64,000 nucleotides of DNA, from the NCBI GenBank assembly GCA_030770425.1, contig JASJFT010000165.1:1-64000 (forward strand), given 5' to 3'. The notes beneath the pieces were generated by a model. That model was not told the DNA's origin. It did no database searches and was given only the letters and a program-made list of their open reading frames with translations. Shown here piece after piece: positions 10,260 to 20,441 of this stretch. How positions within the stretch are numbered: position 1 is the first letter of the stretch; every line of letters starts with the position of its first letter. Source of the stretch: Darksidea phi (taxonomy: Eukaryota; Ascomycota; Dothideomycetes; Pleosporales; Lentitheciaceae). The translations under genes were made by a program, and so were the position numbers.

Positions 10260-10482
10260 GTATTGCCCCAAGCCTGGCGGCATGAACGTGCCCCTCGATA
10301 TTCGCACCTGGTTGTGGAATGCCAAGGCATCGAAAGAAGGCCATCTCCATATCCTCGCTGTGTGCGACTACGATGGCCAGCTTCTTGCCTTCATCGAGAA
10401 CGCCGATGCCTACTTCGGAGGTGCATACGGTGTTTGCAAGCGTCAGGCAGCGACGCCTCCAGTATTAAACAATACGCACTGA
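10260..10482 (+). pseudogene. Possible GlcG/HbpS-like (DUF336) fragment
   Basis: The last ~70 codons of an open frame ending in TGA at 10482 have strongly coding-like third positions and read GMNVPLDIRTWLWNAKASKE, then HLHILAVCDYDGQLLAFIE and FGGAYGVCKRQAA. The order helix, strand (xxIAVCDxxGxLLAF), then a Lys-containing helix resembles the heme-binding-like GlcG/HbpS (DUF336) fold. Only about half of that domain is present and the upstream part of the frame looks non-coding, so this is probably a remnant. The opposite strand also has an open frame (10350-10003) with no recognised content. Weak call. Confidence 0.3.
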
Positions 10483-11030
10483 CACCCCTCTGAATCAGCG
10501 TTACTAACTGCCTACTCGACGTCCGCCGCCTTCAGGTTCTTGTTGCGTAGCTGCATGAGGCTAGGAACATTGTAGATAAACAACGCTGCCGCGAACTCCT
10601 CCTTCGAAGGACTTGACGGGCGGCGAGAGGGGTTGTCCGGAGAGAGGGCTGCGTCGGAGAAGCCGGTGGAAGATCTCCGGGGGAGCGAGTGTTTGCTGCA
10701 AGTGAATCAGACTGGAAGCTACCAGGACCACCATGCCTTCCGTTTTCAGGAGGTAAAAGTGTGCGATTTTCTCACCTCAATCTCACCTTCGCACTCTACC
10801 GCACACACACGCACTGCAATCTATTAAACTCGCAATGGCAAAGTGAGTGAAAGCTTCTAGACGCAAGGCTTGGAGTCTGACTCTGAATCTGACTCCGGCG
10901 AAGGCTGTGAGAACTCCCTGAAGGTAAGTTACATGGCGTTTTGGTATGACGTATGTATGGGAGCTAGTACGTATGATAGACGAGGAGATGCGATAGATTG
11001 AAGGTGTTTCTACGCGCATCAACATACCCA
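10483..11030. other. Intergenic, 3' of the kinase gene
   Basis: About 550 bases. A TTACTAACT sequence near 10500 looks like an intron branch point but no flanking exons could be joined. Nothing else supported. Confidence 0.35.
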
Positions 11031-12151
11031 TTATTCGTCGTCCTCCCACCACCCATCATCTAGCAGCTCCTTCGCAGTTGGACGATCTCTCCAGTCGAGC
11101 ATCATCATCTTCGAAATAAAGTCCTTGTCCTTCTTAATCACTTCCCTCTCAGTTGTCATAGAAAATGGTGTAGTTTTCTCTTTAGGGATTTCCTGCATCA
11201 AATACAAAATCGACCTGACGGTTTCGGGACTAGCAATCTCCTCAAACTTCGCGGGGAACGGGGCAAAGTAGCGGAACTGTTCCATAAGAACCCCCAGTAG
11301 GTATTCGTCATGATCGCGATCTATCCCTTTAGGCCGGAAAAGATTGAAGTTCCCGCCGTAGATCAAACTTATAAGCTAGGTTGAACGGTATTAGCATACG
11401 TTCTGAGCAGTGCATGGCTCGAGAAGGGAATAATGAGATGATGAACACGCACCACGGTACCGAACGACCATATATCAGTTGCCGTGTTCCATGGCATTTC
11501 TAGGATGATCTCCGGACTTGACCAGATCGGGGCTCCGACCATTGTTCCGGATGTGGCCCATTCCGAATCGACAGGGTAACATCCGCCTAAATCTCCAAGC
11601 TGGACGTCGGAAAATCGATTGTCACCTTCTTGGAAGTTGACAAAAATGTTATCAAGTTTGACATCTCCAGCCTCAATTAGCCAAGCATCAAGATCAAGAC
11701 GGCATACTGTCGTACCTGTATGCACATAACCATCCTCGTGGAGCACCTTTAAAGCTTCTAGGATCCTTCGAGAAACGTACTTAAGTTCTTTTCGATTCAA
11801 AGTTTTCCTAATCGATGCATCCAAAAGATCACTCTCAAGATACCTCAGAGCAATGGTTACAGGAGCAGAAGGCTCCTCGATCTCGTCAACCAAGGGCCGA
11901 AGGTAGTGGGTGCGATGTTGGAACCGTCGGAGGACATCGCGTTCGTTTTCCACCCTTGGATGACCTTGAACGCTTTTGATGACTACGGTTTCTTGCACTT
12001 GATTTCTAGGGACTGTCAGATTTCGGATAGTCAAATTCGTTTCTGATTCGGCTCACTTCGCAAACCAAACAGTCTCTTGAACCTGTTTCGTAACGGTGTA
12101 GCTCCCTATTCTACCTTTGAGAACTTGTCCAATTCGAAAGAGAGATGACAT
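11031..12151 (-). CDS. Small protein kinase (eukaryotic fold, HTD/DLG variant)
   Basis: Four exons 12151-12057, 12005-11716, 11664-11453 and 11375-11031, 313 aa; three introns of 51, 51 and 77 nt with GTGAGC, GTACGA and GTGCGT donors. The beta-3 lysine is K42 in ETVVIKSVQGHPRVENERDV. The catalytic loop is HTDVKLDN (residues 127-134), with Thr in place of the usual Arg of HRD. The metal motif is DLG (153-155) instead of DFG. APIWSSPEI is the APE-like segment, and the C-lobe ends in DWRDRPTAKELLDDGWW. This fits the large fungal group of short kinases, sometimes called RHS or crinkler-associated kinases; the substrate is unknown. The frame continues upstream of ATG 12151, but MSSLFRIGQVLKGRIGSYTV is the likely conserved start. 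Confidence 0.87.
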
Positions 12152-12433
12152 AGATTTAAAGGTAGTGGAGGAAGGAAAGAGGGTGGAAGAGGAGGGCGGA
12201 AGAAAGGAGGATGGTTGGACGGAAGTAACGAGGGTGGCACGACGGAAGAAGAGGCGGTCGCGCCAAGACGCTAAAGCTATGACCAAGCCTCAAACAAATC
12301 TCGCTTCGGCGTACATAGCGATAAACACCAACACCAAGACGATACAAAAAACCATCACCTCATACATATCCTCCATCCGCTAAGAGTTGTTCCGTATACC
12401 TCCATACATTCGTCAATTTTAGGATGCACCCGA

Positions 12434-12806
12434 CTAAGTCCTCTTGACGGGTATGTGGATAGTTGTCCCTTTGTTGTTTGAATCAATGCATACTGCAGTG
12501 ATATGGTCGCGCTTATCAGCGTCACTCTTATGAACTGATTCTCTGTACACTAATATTAGCCTCTATCAAGGTAGTAGCGTCGGTAAATTAACGTTCTTAC
12601 CTGGAGCAGACTTCCTTTGTGCCTTCAGGAAGCTTCCCGCCCCAGCTTGGGAGTGATTCTGCCAAAACATCGCCGACTTTCTCGGCTATGTCCTCGGCGC
12701 GCTTCCAGTGTAAGGTTTCGGTTGCAGCGGAGACCACGATAGGCTGTCCATCTTTAACAATGGTGGAGATAACCTTCTTCGAAACAATTTTGTTGATGGC
12801 GGCCAT
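12434..12806 (-). CDS. Unknown 104-aa protein
   Basis: Exons 12806-12601 and 12542-12434; intron GTAAGA...TACAG, joining KEVCS-R-ESVHKSDADKRDHI. The product starts MAAINKIVSKKVISTIVKDG and has a mixed charged composition; Cys occurs in KEVCSRES and TAVCIDSN. No signal peptide, membrane segment or known motif is seen. The codon phase fits exactly across the splice and ends at TAG 12434, which supports the model. Function unknown. Confidence 0.65.
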
Positions 12807-13461
12807 GATGAATGAGAACTGTTTTCAGAGGGTGGGGAAAAAATACGCTTTGCAGAAGAATGAGAAACCGGCAAGGATATTGTGGATAAGTTTCGGGTAA
12901 CTGTTGGACTCTAAATGATCTAATGAAGAAATGAGTGACTCTTTATATCCTGCTAACTACGCCTCATGGCCATGATCTATATTCTATTCGTCCCAGCAGC
13001 CAAGGAGACCAACCCTTTTCCGTTAACGTCCGCCAATCAATAGTAGAACCAACTATAGCTGATGTCCGGAAGAGCTGTTGCCGCGCGCTCTAATGATTTT
13101 ATCCAATGTATATCTATGGTGAGAGAGTCACGAGTGCTTAAGCGCGGACTGTGCCGCGAAGCATCTAACACTGCGGCGTAGCAGAGCGTCAAATGGTAGG
13201 CTATTATGCGTTCAAAATGTTAATTCTGAGCAAAGAAGTTAACTAGTATTATTAGGCGGAGTACCCCGCCGACCGTAATCTGGGTGAGCTCTACGCAACA
13301 GCCTTAGAATATAATACTACGACGCTGACCACTCGCGGGCGTTGTATTTTGAGCCTCTATTAGTATCAGTTTCTGACGGATGGTAGAACACAACGTGAAA
13401 GGAGTGTTGAGTAGCTTAGCTATTACGAATGGGCGTCTTTATAATACCTAAAAGTCCCCTA
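12807..13461. other. Intergenic with first copy of a local direct repeat
   Basis: About 650 bases of non-coding DNA. It holds the sequence TGCGTTCAAAATGTTAATTC at 13207 and GAGCTCTACGCAACAGCCT at 13285, both repeated around 13722-13772. Confidence 0.45.
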
Positions 13462-13772
13462 CGAACTTACGCCTATCCTCTATCAACTCCGTAAACCCGG
13501 TAGTGCACCCGATCGTGTCAATTCTAGAGGCTATATACTCAACCACGGGCCGCCGAAGTACATCGATGGTGCCATCTAAGTGTCGCACCGGCATGTTGTC
13601 GTCGCAATAGACGTATCGGGCGACCTCGAGATAACGTGAGGTCCATTTGGATTAGTGACAACCAGAGCCAGTCAATTGAAGTTGCGCTGGGTATTGAGGC
13701 GAAATTTCACCTGGGCCATCATGCGTTCAAAATGTGAATTCAGAGCAAAGAAGAGCTCTACGCAACAGCCTC
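13207..13772. repeat. Pair of direct repeats flanking a decayed BTB-gene copy
   Basis: Copy 1: TGCGTTCAAAATGT...GAGCAAAGAAG at 13207-13238, then GAGCTCTACGCAACAGCCT at 13285-13303, with 46 extra bases between. Copy 2: the same two blocks run directly together at 13722-13772. They are in the same orientation ~515 bp apart and enclose the BTB pseudogene fragment. They could be the ends of a duplicated segment. Confidence 0.6.
13462..13640 (-). pseudogene. Decayed partial copy of the neighbouring BTB gene
   Basis: On the minus strand the sequence reads ARYVYCDDNMPVRHLDGTID then RRPVVEYIASRIDTIG. It matches ARYAYDHNLDRKEDGTIDEL and VVEYIAREIDIIG near the C-terminus of the intact gene at 13923-14862. 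Only this ~55-residue stretch is recognisable, without a start codon or BTB core, so it is a truncated and diverged duplicate. Confidence 0.75.
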
Positions 13773-13922
13773 AAGATTGTTTAGTCGTACTCTTGCACCG
13801 CGACGACGCACTTCAGTAGCTACAAGTCCGAGCGTAGAAAATCAAATCACAACGGCATTGTAGACGACTGCTACTGGAAATTCGAAAATGGCCTAGTGTA
13901 ACCTCCGCGTTGGAGGCCCCAC

Positions 13923-14862
13923 TCAACCTATATTCCGCTCATCTCTTAAAACGCGCCAGAAGTCAACCACGAATTCCCCTCCCTCTTCGATTAGCGCTTC
14001 CCATTCCTTACTCCGCCCAATAATATCAATTTCACGTGCGATGTATTCAACCACAAGTTCTCTCAGCTCATCAATAGTGCCATCCTCCTTCCTATCCAGA
14101 TTGTGATCGTACGCGTACCTTGCTAGTTCGATGATATCGCCAATACGTGCGTAGAAAAGTTGAAAACTCATCAGTGTTTGGTGCAGCTTGTGCAATGCTA
14201 GCTGCTTCAACGGATACACTAATTGCATGTCTGCAAAGGTGTACATTCGAGCGTGAGCAAGGAAGATCGGTTTGAAGTCCTGATTAGAATCGCCGTTGGA
14301 TTGCGGAATAAACCCGCGCAAAATGGCATCCCTGGGATCGCCGTCGGAGAGGTAATTCCGGCAATCGAATCGCCTCTGTGGCGAGCTCTGTGGCGAGGGA
14401 ACACTTTTCTTTTTGCCCTTTTTGAGCTTGCTGGACGAAACACCCCAAGATTCCTGCACCTCCGGCGCCGCTGCAGGCATAACTTCAACCGGTTCATCGT
14501 ATGGATGCGGCGAGTCACTGACAAACGTTTCCTCAGGTATCTCCTTGATTGGCTCATCGATGTTCCAGGAGGGGATAGTGTAGTCGCCTCGCATCGCGAA
14601 TTCGTAATATCGGTCGAAGTCTTCAGTCATGACGCCTTCAAGCTCAGCGCTACGGGTGCCAGACTCCAACATGCCTCCCTCGATCAAAGCCCGCATCTTG
14701 TCAGACGTAGCTGCGATAGCCTTCGAGTAAGTTTGTCTTGCATCTTTCTTCTCGCCAGTGCCGACATAAAACGTGAAGAGGTCTGATTGAATGATTCTAC
14801 TCAAAGTCAGCCTTGACTCGCTAGTTATGGATGGGTGCTTACTCTGCGAATGGAACAGCCAT
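13923..14862 (-). CDS. BTB/POZ-like domain protein
   Basis: Exon 1 is only 20 nt (14862-14843); exon 2 is 14799-13923; 298 aa. The join gives MAVPFADRIIQSDLFTFYVG, a fungal BTB start in which the first strand (FTFYVG) mimics the usual F.V.VG of BTB domains. Residues ~1-80 with the SKAIAATSDKMRALIEGGML helix would be the BTB core; a Pro/Ser/Lys-rich linker follows (about 90-150, including KLKKGKKK). A C-terminal helical region contains ARMYTFADMQLVYPLKQLAL, the BACK-like segment seen in many fungal BTB proteins. Such proteins usually act as protein-interaction or CUL3 adaptor subunits; the partner is unknown. A decayed copy of its C-terminus lies ~280 bp beyond its stop codon. Confidence 0.82.
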
Positions 14863-15646
14863 AATAGTGCTCACCTGTATGGGATGGGAGTTCAATGGGG
14901 AACGGCAAGGGAAAGGCTGGCTATATGCATGTATTTATACCTTCATGAGCTCTGAGCATGAGAGAGCAGGCTAGACACGTAAGGCAGCTACTGCATGTTC
15001 CATTTGAGCCATGACTGGTGGAGAGGGTCACAGCACAGAATTGACTTCTCCAAGGCGTCCAACCAGCTTTGGAAAAGGTGCGTTTGCCGCTGCCCCGCCG
15101 TGGGGTGCTGCATCGAGCAACGAAAACCAGTTAATTACCGCGAGGCTATGCGGCATGATAGGAAGACAGCTCATCTGTACTATGCCTAATACCCTATGGC
15201 GTGAGGAAGAAGGAACAGAGACAGACTTCTCTGGATCTCGGAGACTGAAGGCAGAAGTGAAAGTTACAAGCGGAGGCAGTTTAGAGCATTCGAGGTTAAG
15301 GTCACGTGCCGTCGTCCCAATCAGGAAATCCCTTCGTCCTCTAGTCCTGCATCATGACGCCACACCCAACAGCCACGACGCCTCTGACATGACGATCATC
15401 ACCGCCGTTAAACAGGCTATCCTTGCGAAGCCGTTGTATGACGGTTGGCCCGGATCCTTTCACGCGTCACAGCCGCTATAACTTCATACGTCATCGGCGT
15501 ACTACCAAGCCTGGAGATGGAAAGGTATATCTGACACTTTCGCATATTCTTTGCTCAGAATCACACTAAGTTCCCTATCGTGATCACTCGAATCCAGCTT
15601 TTGCATACCGCGACCTGCAGTTGAACCTACTTGCGTGCTGTTATGA
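14863..15646. other. Intergenic between BTB and DUF1989 genes (divergent)
   Basis: 784 bases between divergently oriented genes, so both promoters should lie here. An open frame 15011-15481 (+) exists but has no domain or coding-like pattern. Confidence 0.4.
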
Positions 15647-17667
15647 ATGGCACAACGCCCTCCATCCTTCAAGTTCTCCACGCGCCGCGCCGTCGCGTCC
15701 CTCGCTCTCGTCTCTGTAATCTCCGCCATCGAGAACCAGCGCAAGGCGAAGAGCCAACAGCCCGGAGAGGAAGGCTTCGCATCGCAAGATATGTCGGGCG
15801 AGCTGCAGACGATCCCGGCGCGGCATGGCGTGGCCACGTTCGTGCCGAGGGGAAGGACGATCAAGATTATAAATACGTATGGGAAACAGGTTGTTAGTAC
15901 ATGGGCGTTTAGCCTACATGCGCCGCCTGAGGAGGGTGGCGATGATGACGACGTTGGGGAGGAAGAAGTTGAGGATATTGAGGAGAAGGCAGAGGAGTTG
16001 AGGGAGGGGCTGAAGAAGGAGGAAGGTGACAATGCAGGAAAAGAACGCCGTAAAGAAGAGGTTGAGAAGGAGATCAAAGAAGAGATTGAACAACCAAAGG
16101 AGGACGCAAAGAAAGAGGGCAGGTCAAAAGACGAACCTCAACCTAACAACGACAAGGTGAAAAGCACAACCAGTGAGAAGTTGTCTCAAGGTACTTCAGA
16201 GGACCCACCCGAACAAGCGCCCGACATTACCGACCGAACCGCCGCCTCAGAGAAAAAGAGTGAAAAGCGTACCTGGGCCTCCTACCTCCCTTCCATTCCT
16301 TATCGCAGCAAGAACCAAGCGGCCGACAAAACCGACGGTAAATCGACATCAAAGGCCGATCCTAAATCAGAGAAAGAGAAGAACGAGGCTACCTCCAAGG
16401 CCTGGTCTTCGTATATCCCTACCGGCAAAGGTTTCTCCAGCTACGTACCCAACATGCAGTTGCCGGACTCGCAAGGTGTTGTGAGTGCGTTCAAGTCGAG
16501 TCATTACAGAGATCCAAATAAGAGCTACGCGGAGCAACTGTATGATTTTTCGAAGACGCCAGTCGGGGCAGGGAGTATTGCTGGTACGTCTTTGCCTAGA
16601 TCTGAACCAAGTGTGCTAATATAGATACAGCGGCGACCGGCTCTGGCACCGCATCTTCCATCTATGCTGCATACTCCGCCTACACCAAGATGAAACCCTC
16701 CAGAGACTCACAACCTCCTATGGAGTATCTCTCCCTTCCTCACACCCGCGCCTCAACGCACCGCCTCGTCCCCGCCGTCAATGACACTTTACTGACCAAC
16801 CTACGTAACCCTATTATTACACTCGTTGAAGATACTTCACCAGGCGCACACGATACACTGACCGCTGCATGCGACGCGAATCAATATGCAGCCCTTGGCG
16901 TCGACACACCCGAAGAACATGGTAGCTGCGCGGAAAACCTAGTCCTCGCCCTCAAGGAGCTGAACGAAAAGGCTGGGCTGAAAGGCACGAAAGCCGTCGG
17001 CGCAGATATCACAGTCAATATCGCGCCAACACCTCTCCACCTCTTCATGAACGCCCCCATCGAACTCGACTCATCCGTCCAAAACGAAGGTGCCGGAGCC
17101 AAAGGCGCAACGCTTAAAATCGCTGAGCCTCAAGGCAAGAAGCGAAGCTACGTCCGCTTTCGCGCAGAGCGTGATATCGTTGTTGTTCTGAGCGCTTGCC
17201 CTATGGATGTAGGCTCTCAGAACGGGGGGAAATGCATGGCTGCGAACTTTGTGGTCGAAGAAGCCGTGGAGGAAATGGAGGGATCGAAGGCTTCGCTTAA
17301 AAAGGCGGCAGGCGCGTCAAGGAGGGGAACGCCAAAAAAACTGAACGGCAAGAAGGAGGAAGGAACCACCGGTGACAAGAAAAAAGAAGGTGAAATGAAA
17401 CCACCCAACCTTCGAGGAGGTCCGCGCAAACCCGCTGCCGTAAAGGCATCCGCCGAGAGGCGAGATAGCGGTTCCGGCGATCCGCCTGAATCTGGGTTGC
17501 CTGAAGAAGAGAAGAAGGAACAAGCGAAGCAAAAAGTGAAAGAAGAGCCTAAAGCGGAGAAGAAGCAGCCAAAACAAGACGGGGAAGAGCCCAAGACCAA
17601 AAAGAAGCCCAAGAAGCTCGAGCGACGGGGTGCAAGTACAACCGCTTCCGCAAAGAGCGAGTCATAA
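15647..17667 (+). CDS. DUF1989 (urea-carboxylase-associated) domain protein with large insertions
   Basis: Exons 15647-16583 and 16631-17667, 657 aa; intron GTACGT...TACAG. The domain is split. Residues ~55-90 hold PARHGVATFVPRGRTIKIIN and KQVVSTWAF. After a ~240-residue charged insertion it resumes at ~350 with MEYLSLPHTRASTHRLVPAV, AACDANQYAALGV, HGSCAENLVLALKELN and ADITVNIAPTPLHLFMNAPI, ending near RFRAERDIVVVLSACPMDV. DUF1989 proteins accompany urea carboxylase or aminomethyltransferase-type pathways in bacteria; in fungi the reaction is not established. The ~130-residue C-terminal tail is Lys/Glu/Pro-rich and probably disordered. A hydrophobic stretch near residues 14-28 could be a short membrane anchor. 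Confidence 0.85.
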
Positions 17668-18426
17668 GCAACCATACTAGCGTGACGAATACGACGGCAA
17701 CGCATACCGCATCAATACAAATCAATTCTTTCTTCTCTTCCAGCAGAACGAGGTCAACAGCAAGGATACTACTAATACGAGCATCGTGGTCGAGACGACG
17801 CCTTTCCCGTAGGCTAAAGTACTCTACCCCCGGCTCCAACGGCTGCACGCTGCTCGTATGCACTGTCTGCATGCAGGTGCGATCTTTCCTACTCCCGGTC
17901 TGAGCACATGCAGGGTATTTTATTTAATCATTTTTTCTTATCCCGGATGGGAAAGCTGTTATTATTAGTTTTGGCCAGATTTGCGGGGCCGAGGTCTCAT
18001 GTGCTTCATTTTTCGGATGGCGGGGTGCCAGTTTTCATGAACGAAGCCCCCCCCCTTTTTTTTTCAGTTGCGGGTGGCGGGCTTTTCGATTGTTGTACTG
18101 TAGCAAAATTGGCCAAGTACCTGTACCGGTTTATGTGTCTCAATAGTAAGAGAAATGGGATTTGGAGCTCACCATGTATGTGTCGATGGTGTCGTGTATA
18201 TGGGTCATCAGGAGATTCATGTGCAGGTGTAGGCGGGTATGGAAACTTGTAATAGCAATGAAAAATTTTGATTTGCAGCGAGTGTTGACTACAGTAGCGA
18301 GTATCCATCTCACATACACTTTGACAAGAGAAAATACATCATTCCGTCACCTCGAGTGTCAAACGCTGGTATCATGCCATCTCATCTCATCCTAAACTAC
18401 TCCAATCCACTAAAACACACAACCGC
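17668..18426. other. Intergenic between two convergent genes
   Basis: About 760 bases of 3' flank from the DUF1989 gene and the secreted precursor gene, which converge here. Contains a C9 then T10 run near 18048-18063. No gene supported. Confidence 0.45.
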
Positions 18427-20441
18427 TTAAGCGCTGCAATCGTGCCACGGCACACAAGTATAGGTCGGACACCCCGCCGCCACCGTCTTGGTAACAGCCG
18501 TGGAACACCCATCAACGATCGGCTTACTAGGCGTAGGTGGGATAATTACAGTGGGCTTTAGCACCGTTGTCTCGACTTCCACAACCCTCTTCTCCACCAC
18601 CACATCTCTCTTCACAACATTGTCTACCGCACACGCCACGGAATCGTGAGGGCAGATCGGCGCAACGCATGGCGGCACAACTGTGCGGGTGACGGTGGGG
18701 CAGGATGGAGGAATGGAGGTTGGGAGTGGGACCGACTTTGTGATGGTGGGCGGGTGAGGTGGCTTAGTGGGATATGGCTTCGTTGTTGTGACCGGTTTAG
18801 TTGACTTGGTTGATTTGGTTGGCAGGATGGAGAGGAAGGTAGTTGGGCACGCGCATGACGGACACTTGTTGGTAGCTGTTTTGACAATGGGGCAGCGAAT
18901 GTCGGTGTGATCTGGATCATAGGGAGGGTCGGGAACGGGCTCGAAAAGCTCAGGCGTGTAGATGCAAGGGGGGCTGCAACCAATGCGCGGACAAGGCCTT
19001 ATGCTTGAGACTGTGGTTGAGGAGCCACAGGTGAATTGCGGGGCGCGAGCGTCGACATCGACGAGCTCGGGTGCGGCAGTAGGTTCTGGGGAGGCGTCGC
19101 GTTTGAGCCAGGAGATGTAGCCTGGACCAGTGTAGATTGGTATGGCGGGCAAAGTAGGCTTGGGAAGATTAGTTGGCCAGATGACGCCCCAACTGTCCGT
19201 TTGAGCCTCTGCTTCGGCTTCGGCTTCACGCTTGCCCCAGGTCACGGTCGCGGTGGGCTTTGGGAATGTTGGCCAAACAAAAGTATAAGTTGGTTTGCCG
19301 AGTCCAAAAGTTGGCGGAGGTGCTTCGACACCGTCGCGCTTCCCCCACGTAATTGTAGCCGTAGGAGGGTTCAAGGTTATCTCATCGCTAGGCTTGGGGA
19401 TAGGAGGGACTTCATCTGTAGGCTCATCCTCATGTTCGCTTGTAGGGATTGGTTCCGGCTCTTCTGTGGTGGTTGGCTTGGGATTTTTTGTAGTCGTCGG
19501 CTTAGGTTTTTTCGTAGTCGTAGGTTTAGGTTTTTTCGTAGTTGTGGGTTTGGGTGTTTTGGTAGTCTTGTATTGTTCTTCGACCTCGCGCCTGTTCCAC
19601 GTGATCGTAGCTGTGGGAGGGTTGAAGGTGATCTCATCGCTTGGGTCCGGCTGCTGGGGAGGGCCGATATCAGTAGGTTCCTCGTCAGGAGGGGCGATTT
19701 CCGTAGGTTCCTCTTCATCTTGACGCTTGTCCCATGAGACATATCCAGTAGTCTTTGGCGGTTTTGGCCACTTGACGGTCGCAGTCGGCTTGCCTAGCCA
19801 AAAGGTTGGCGGCGGCGGTTTAGCTTCACGTTTTCCCCAAGTCATTGTCGCCTTGGGCGGCTGGATGCCAATGCTATCTTTTCCCGTAGGAAAGGAAGGA
19901 ACATCAGGTTCACCGGGCATTTCTGGGTCCGTCTCCGGCTCTCCTGGGAGATCAGTCGGATGAGGATCATAATCGAATTGTCTCTTGTTCCAGGTCACGG
20001 TTGCAGTCACGGCCGGCTTTGTGGAAGTCTTTTTCGTAGGCCTTGGTCTTGGTGGCCAACCAGGAAAGCCAGGCTTCTCGGTCGTGGTGGGAAGGGGAGG
20101 GTCCCATGAAACCGTGAAAGAAGGGGGAGACAAGCTGATCTCATCAGTCGGCTTGGGTGGTTGCGGCACTGGGTCTTCAGGATCATCGTCTGGGTCTTCC
20201 GGTTCTGGGTCCCCGATGACCGGAGGCTCGGTTGGTGCAGGCGGCTGAATGTCCCAGCTGACCGAATATGACGGTGGGTTCAACTCAATCTGCCTAGCAG
20301 CAACATCTAATTCTGGCGCCGCCGCAGGAATAGCTCGGATGCTGACAACTGTCAGTATCCAATAAACATAGTGTATGGGGCGGCAACGTACCTAGCCACA
20401 AGGCCTAGTAAGACTAGCACGCTCTGACGGGAGGGTGCCAT
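18427..20441 (-). CDS. Secreted Pro-rich precursor with repeated Trp-x-Lys-Arg sites (kexin-processed peptide candidate)
   Basis: Exons 20441-20392 and 20341-18427, 654 aa; intron GTACGT...TCAG. A signal peptide is encoded across the splice (MAPSRQSVLVLLGLVASIRA). About a dozen copies of a short motif ending in Trp follow (SYSVSW, SFTVSW, TATVTW, KATMTW, TATVKW, GYVSW, TATITW twice, TYTFVW, TATVTW, GYISW). Seven have one residue and then a dibasic site: WNKR, WGKR, WDKR, WNRR, WGKR, WGKR, WLKR (second basic residue at 137, 188, 223, 268, 352, 388, 431). Cutting there would free peptides of ~33-82 residues. One site is followed by EAEAEAEA. A 9-residue KPTTTKKPK repeat fills one spacer (DNA 19465-19569). 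The last ~220 residues are Cys-rich (CPSCACP, CPTYTCVPWHDC) with two further KR sites. Known fungal precursors of this style include RiPP, alpha-factor-like and repellent proteins; which applies is unknown. Confidence 0.85.
19465..19569 (-). repeat. 27-bp tandem repeat encoding KPTTTKKPK units
   Basis: Inside the secreted-precursor gene, nearly four copies of a 27-nt unit encode Lys-Pro-Thr-Thr-Thr-Lys repeats. The copies are similar at the DNA level, as expected of recent slippage. The Thr/Pro-rich spacer is a likely O-glycosylation region. Confidence 0.8.

Noticed and set aside
15011..15481. 156-codon + strand open frame between BTB and DUF1989 genes
   Set aside because: Odd composition, no family resemblance, and it occupies the expected divergent promoter.
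19036..19737. Long + strand open frames opposite the secreted precursor gene
   Set aside because: They are mirror products of the biased Pro/Thr codons on the minus strand; no start context or motif.
18427..20441. Reading the Trp-KR protein as part of a ustiloxin-like RiPP cluster
   Set aside because: No DUF3328 (UstY), tyrosinase, peptidase or P450 gene was found in the flanking ~20 kb on either side, so the cluster claim is not supported here.
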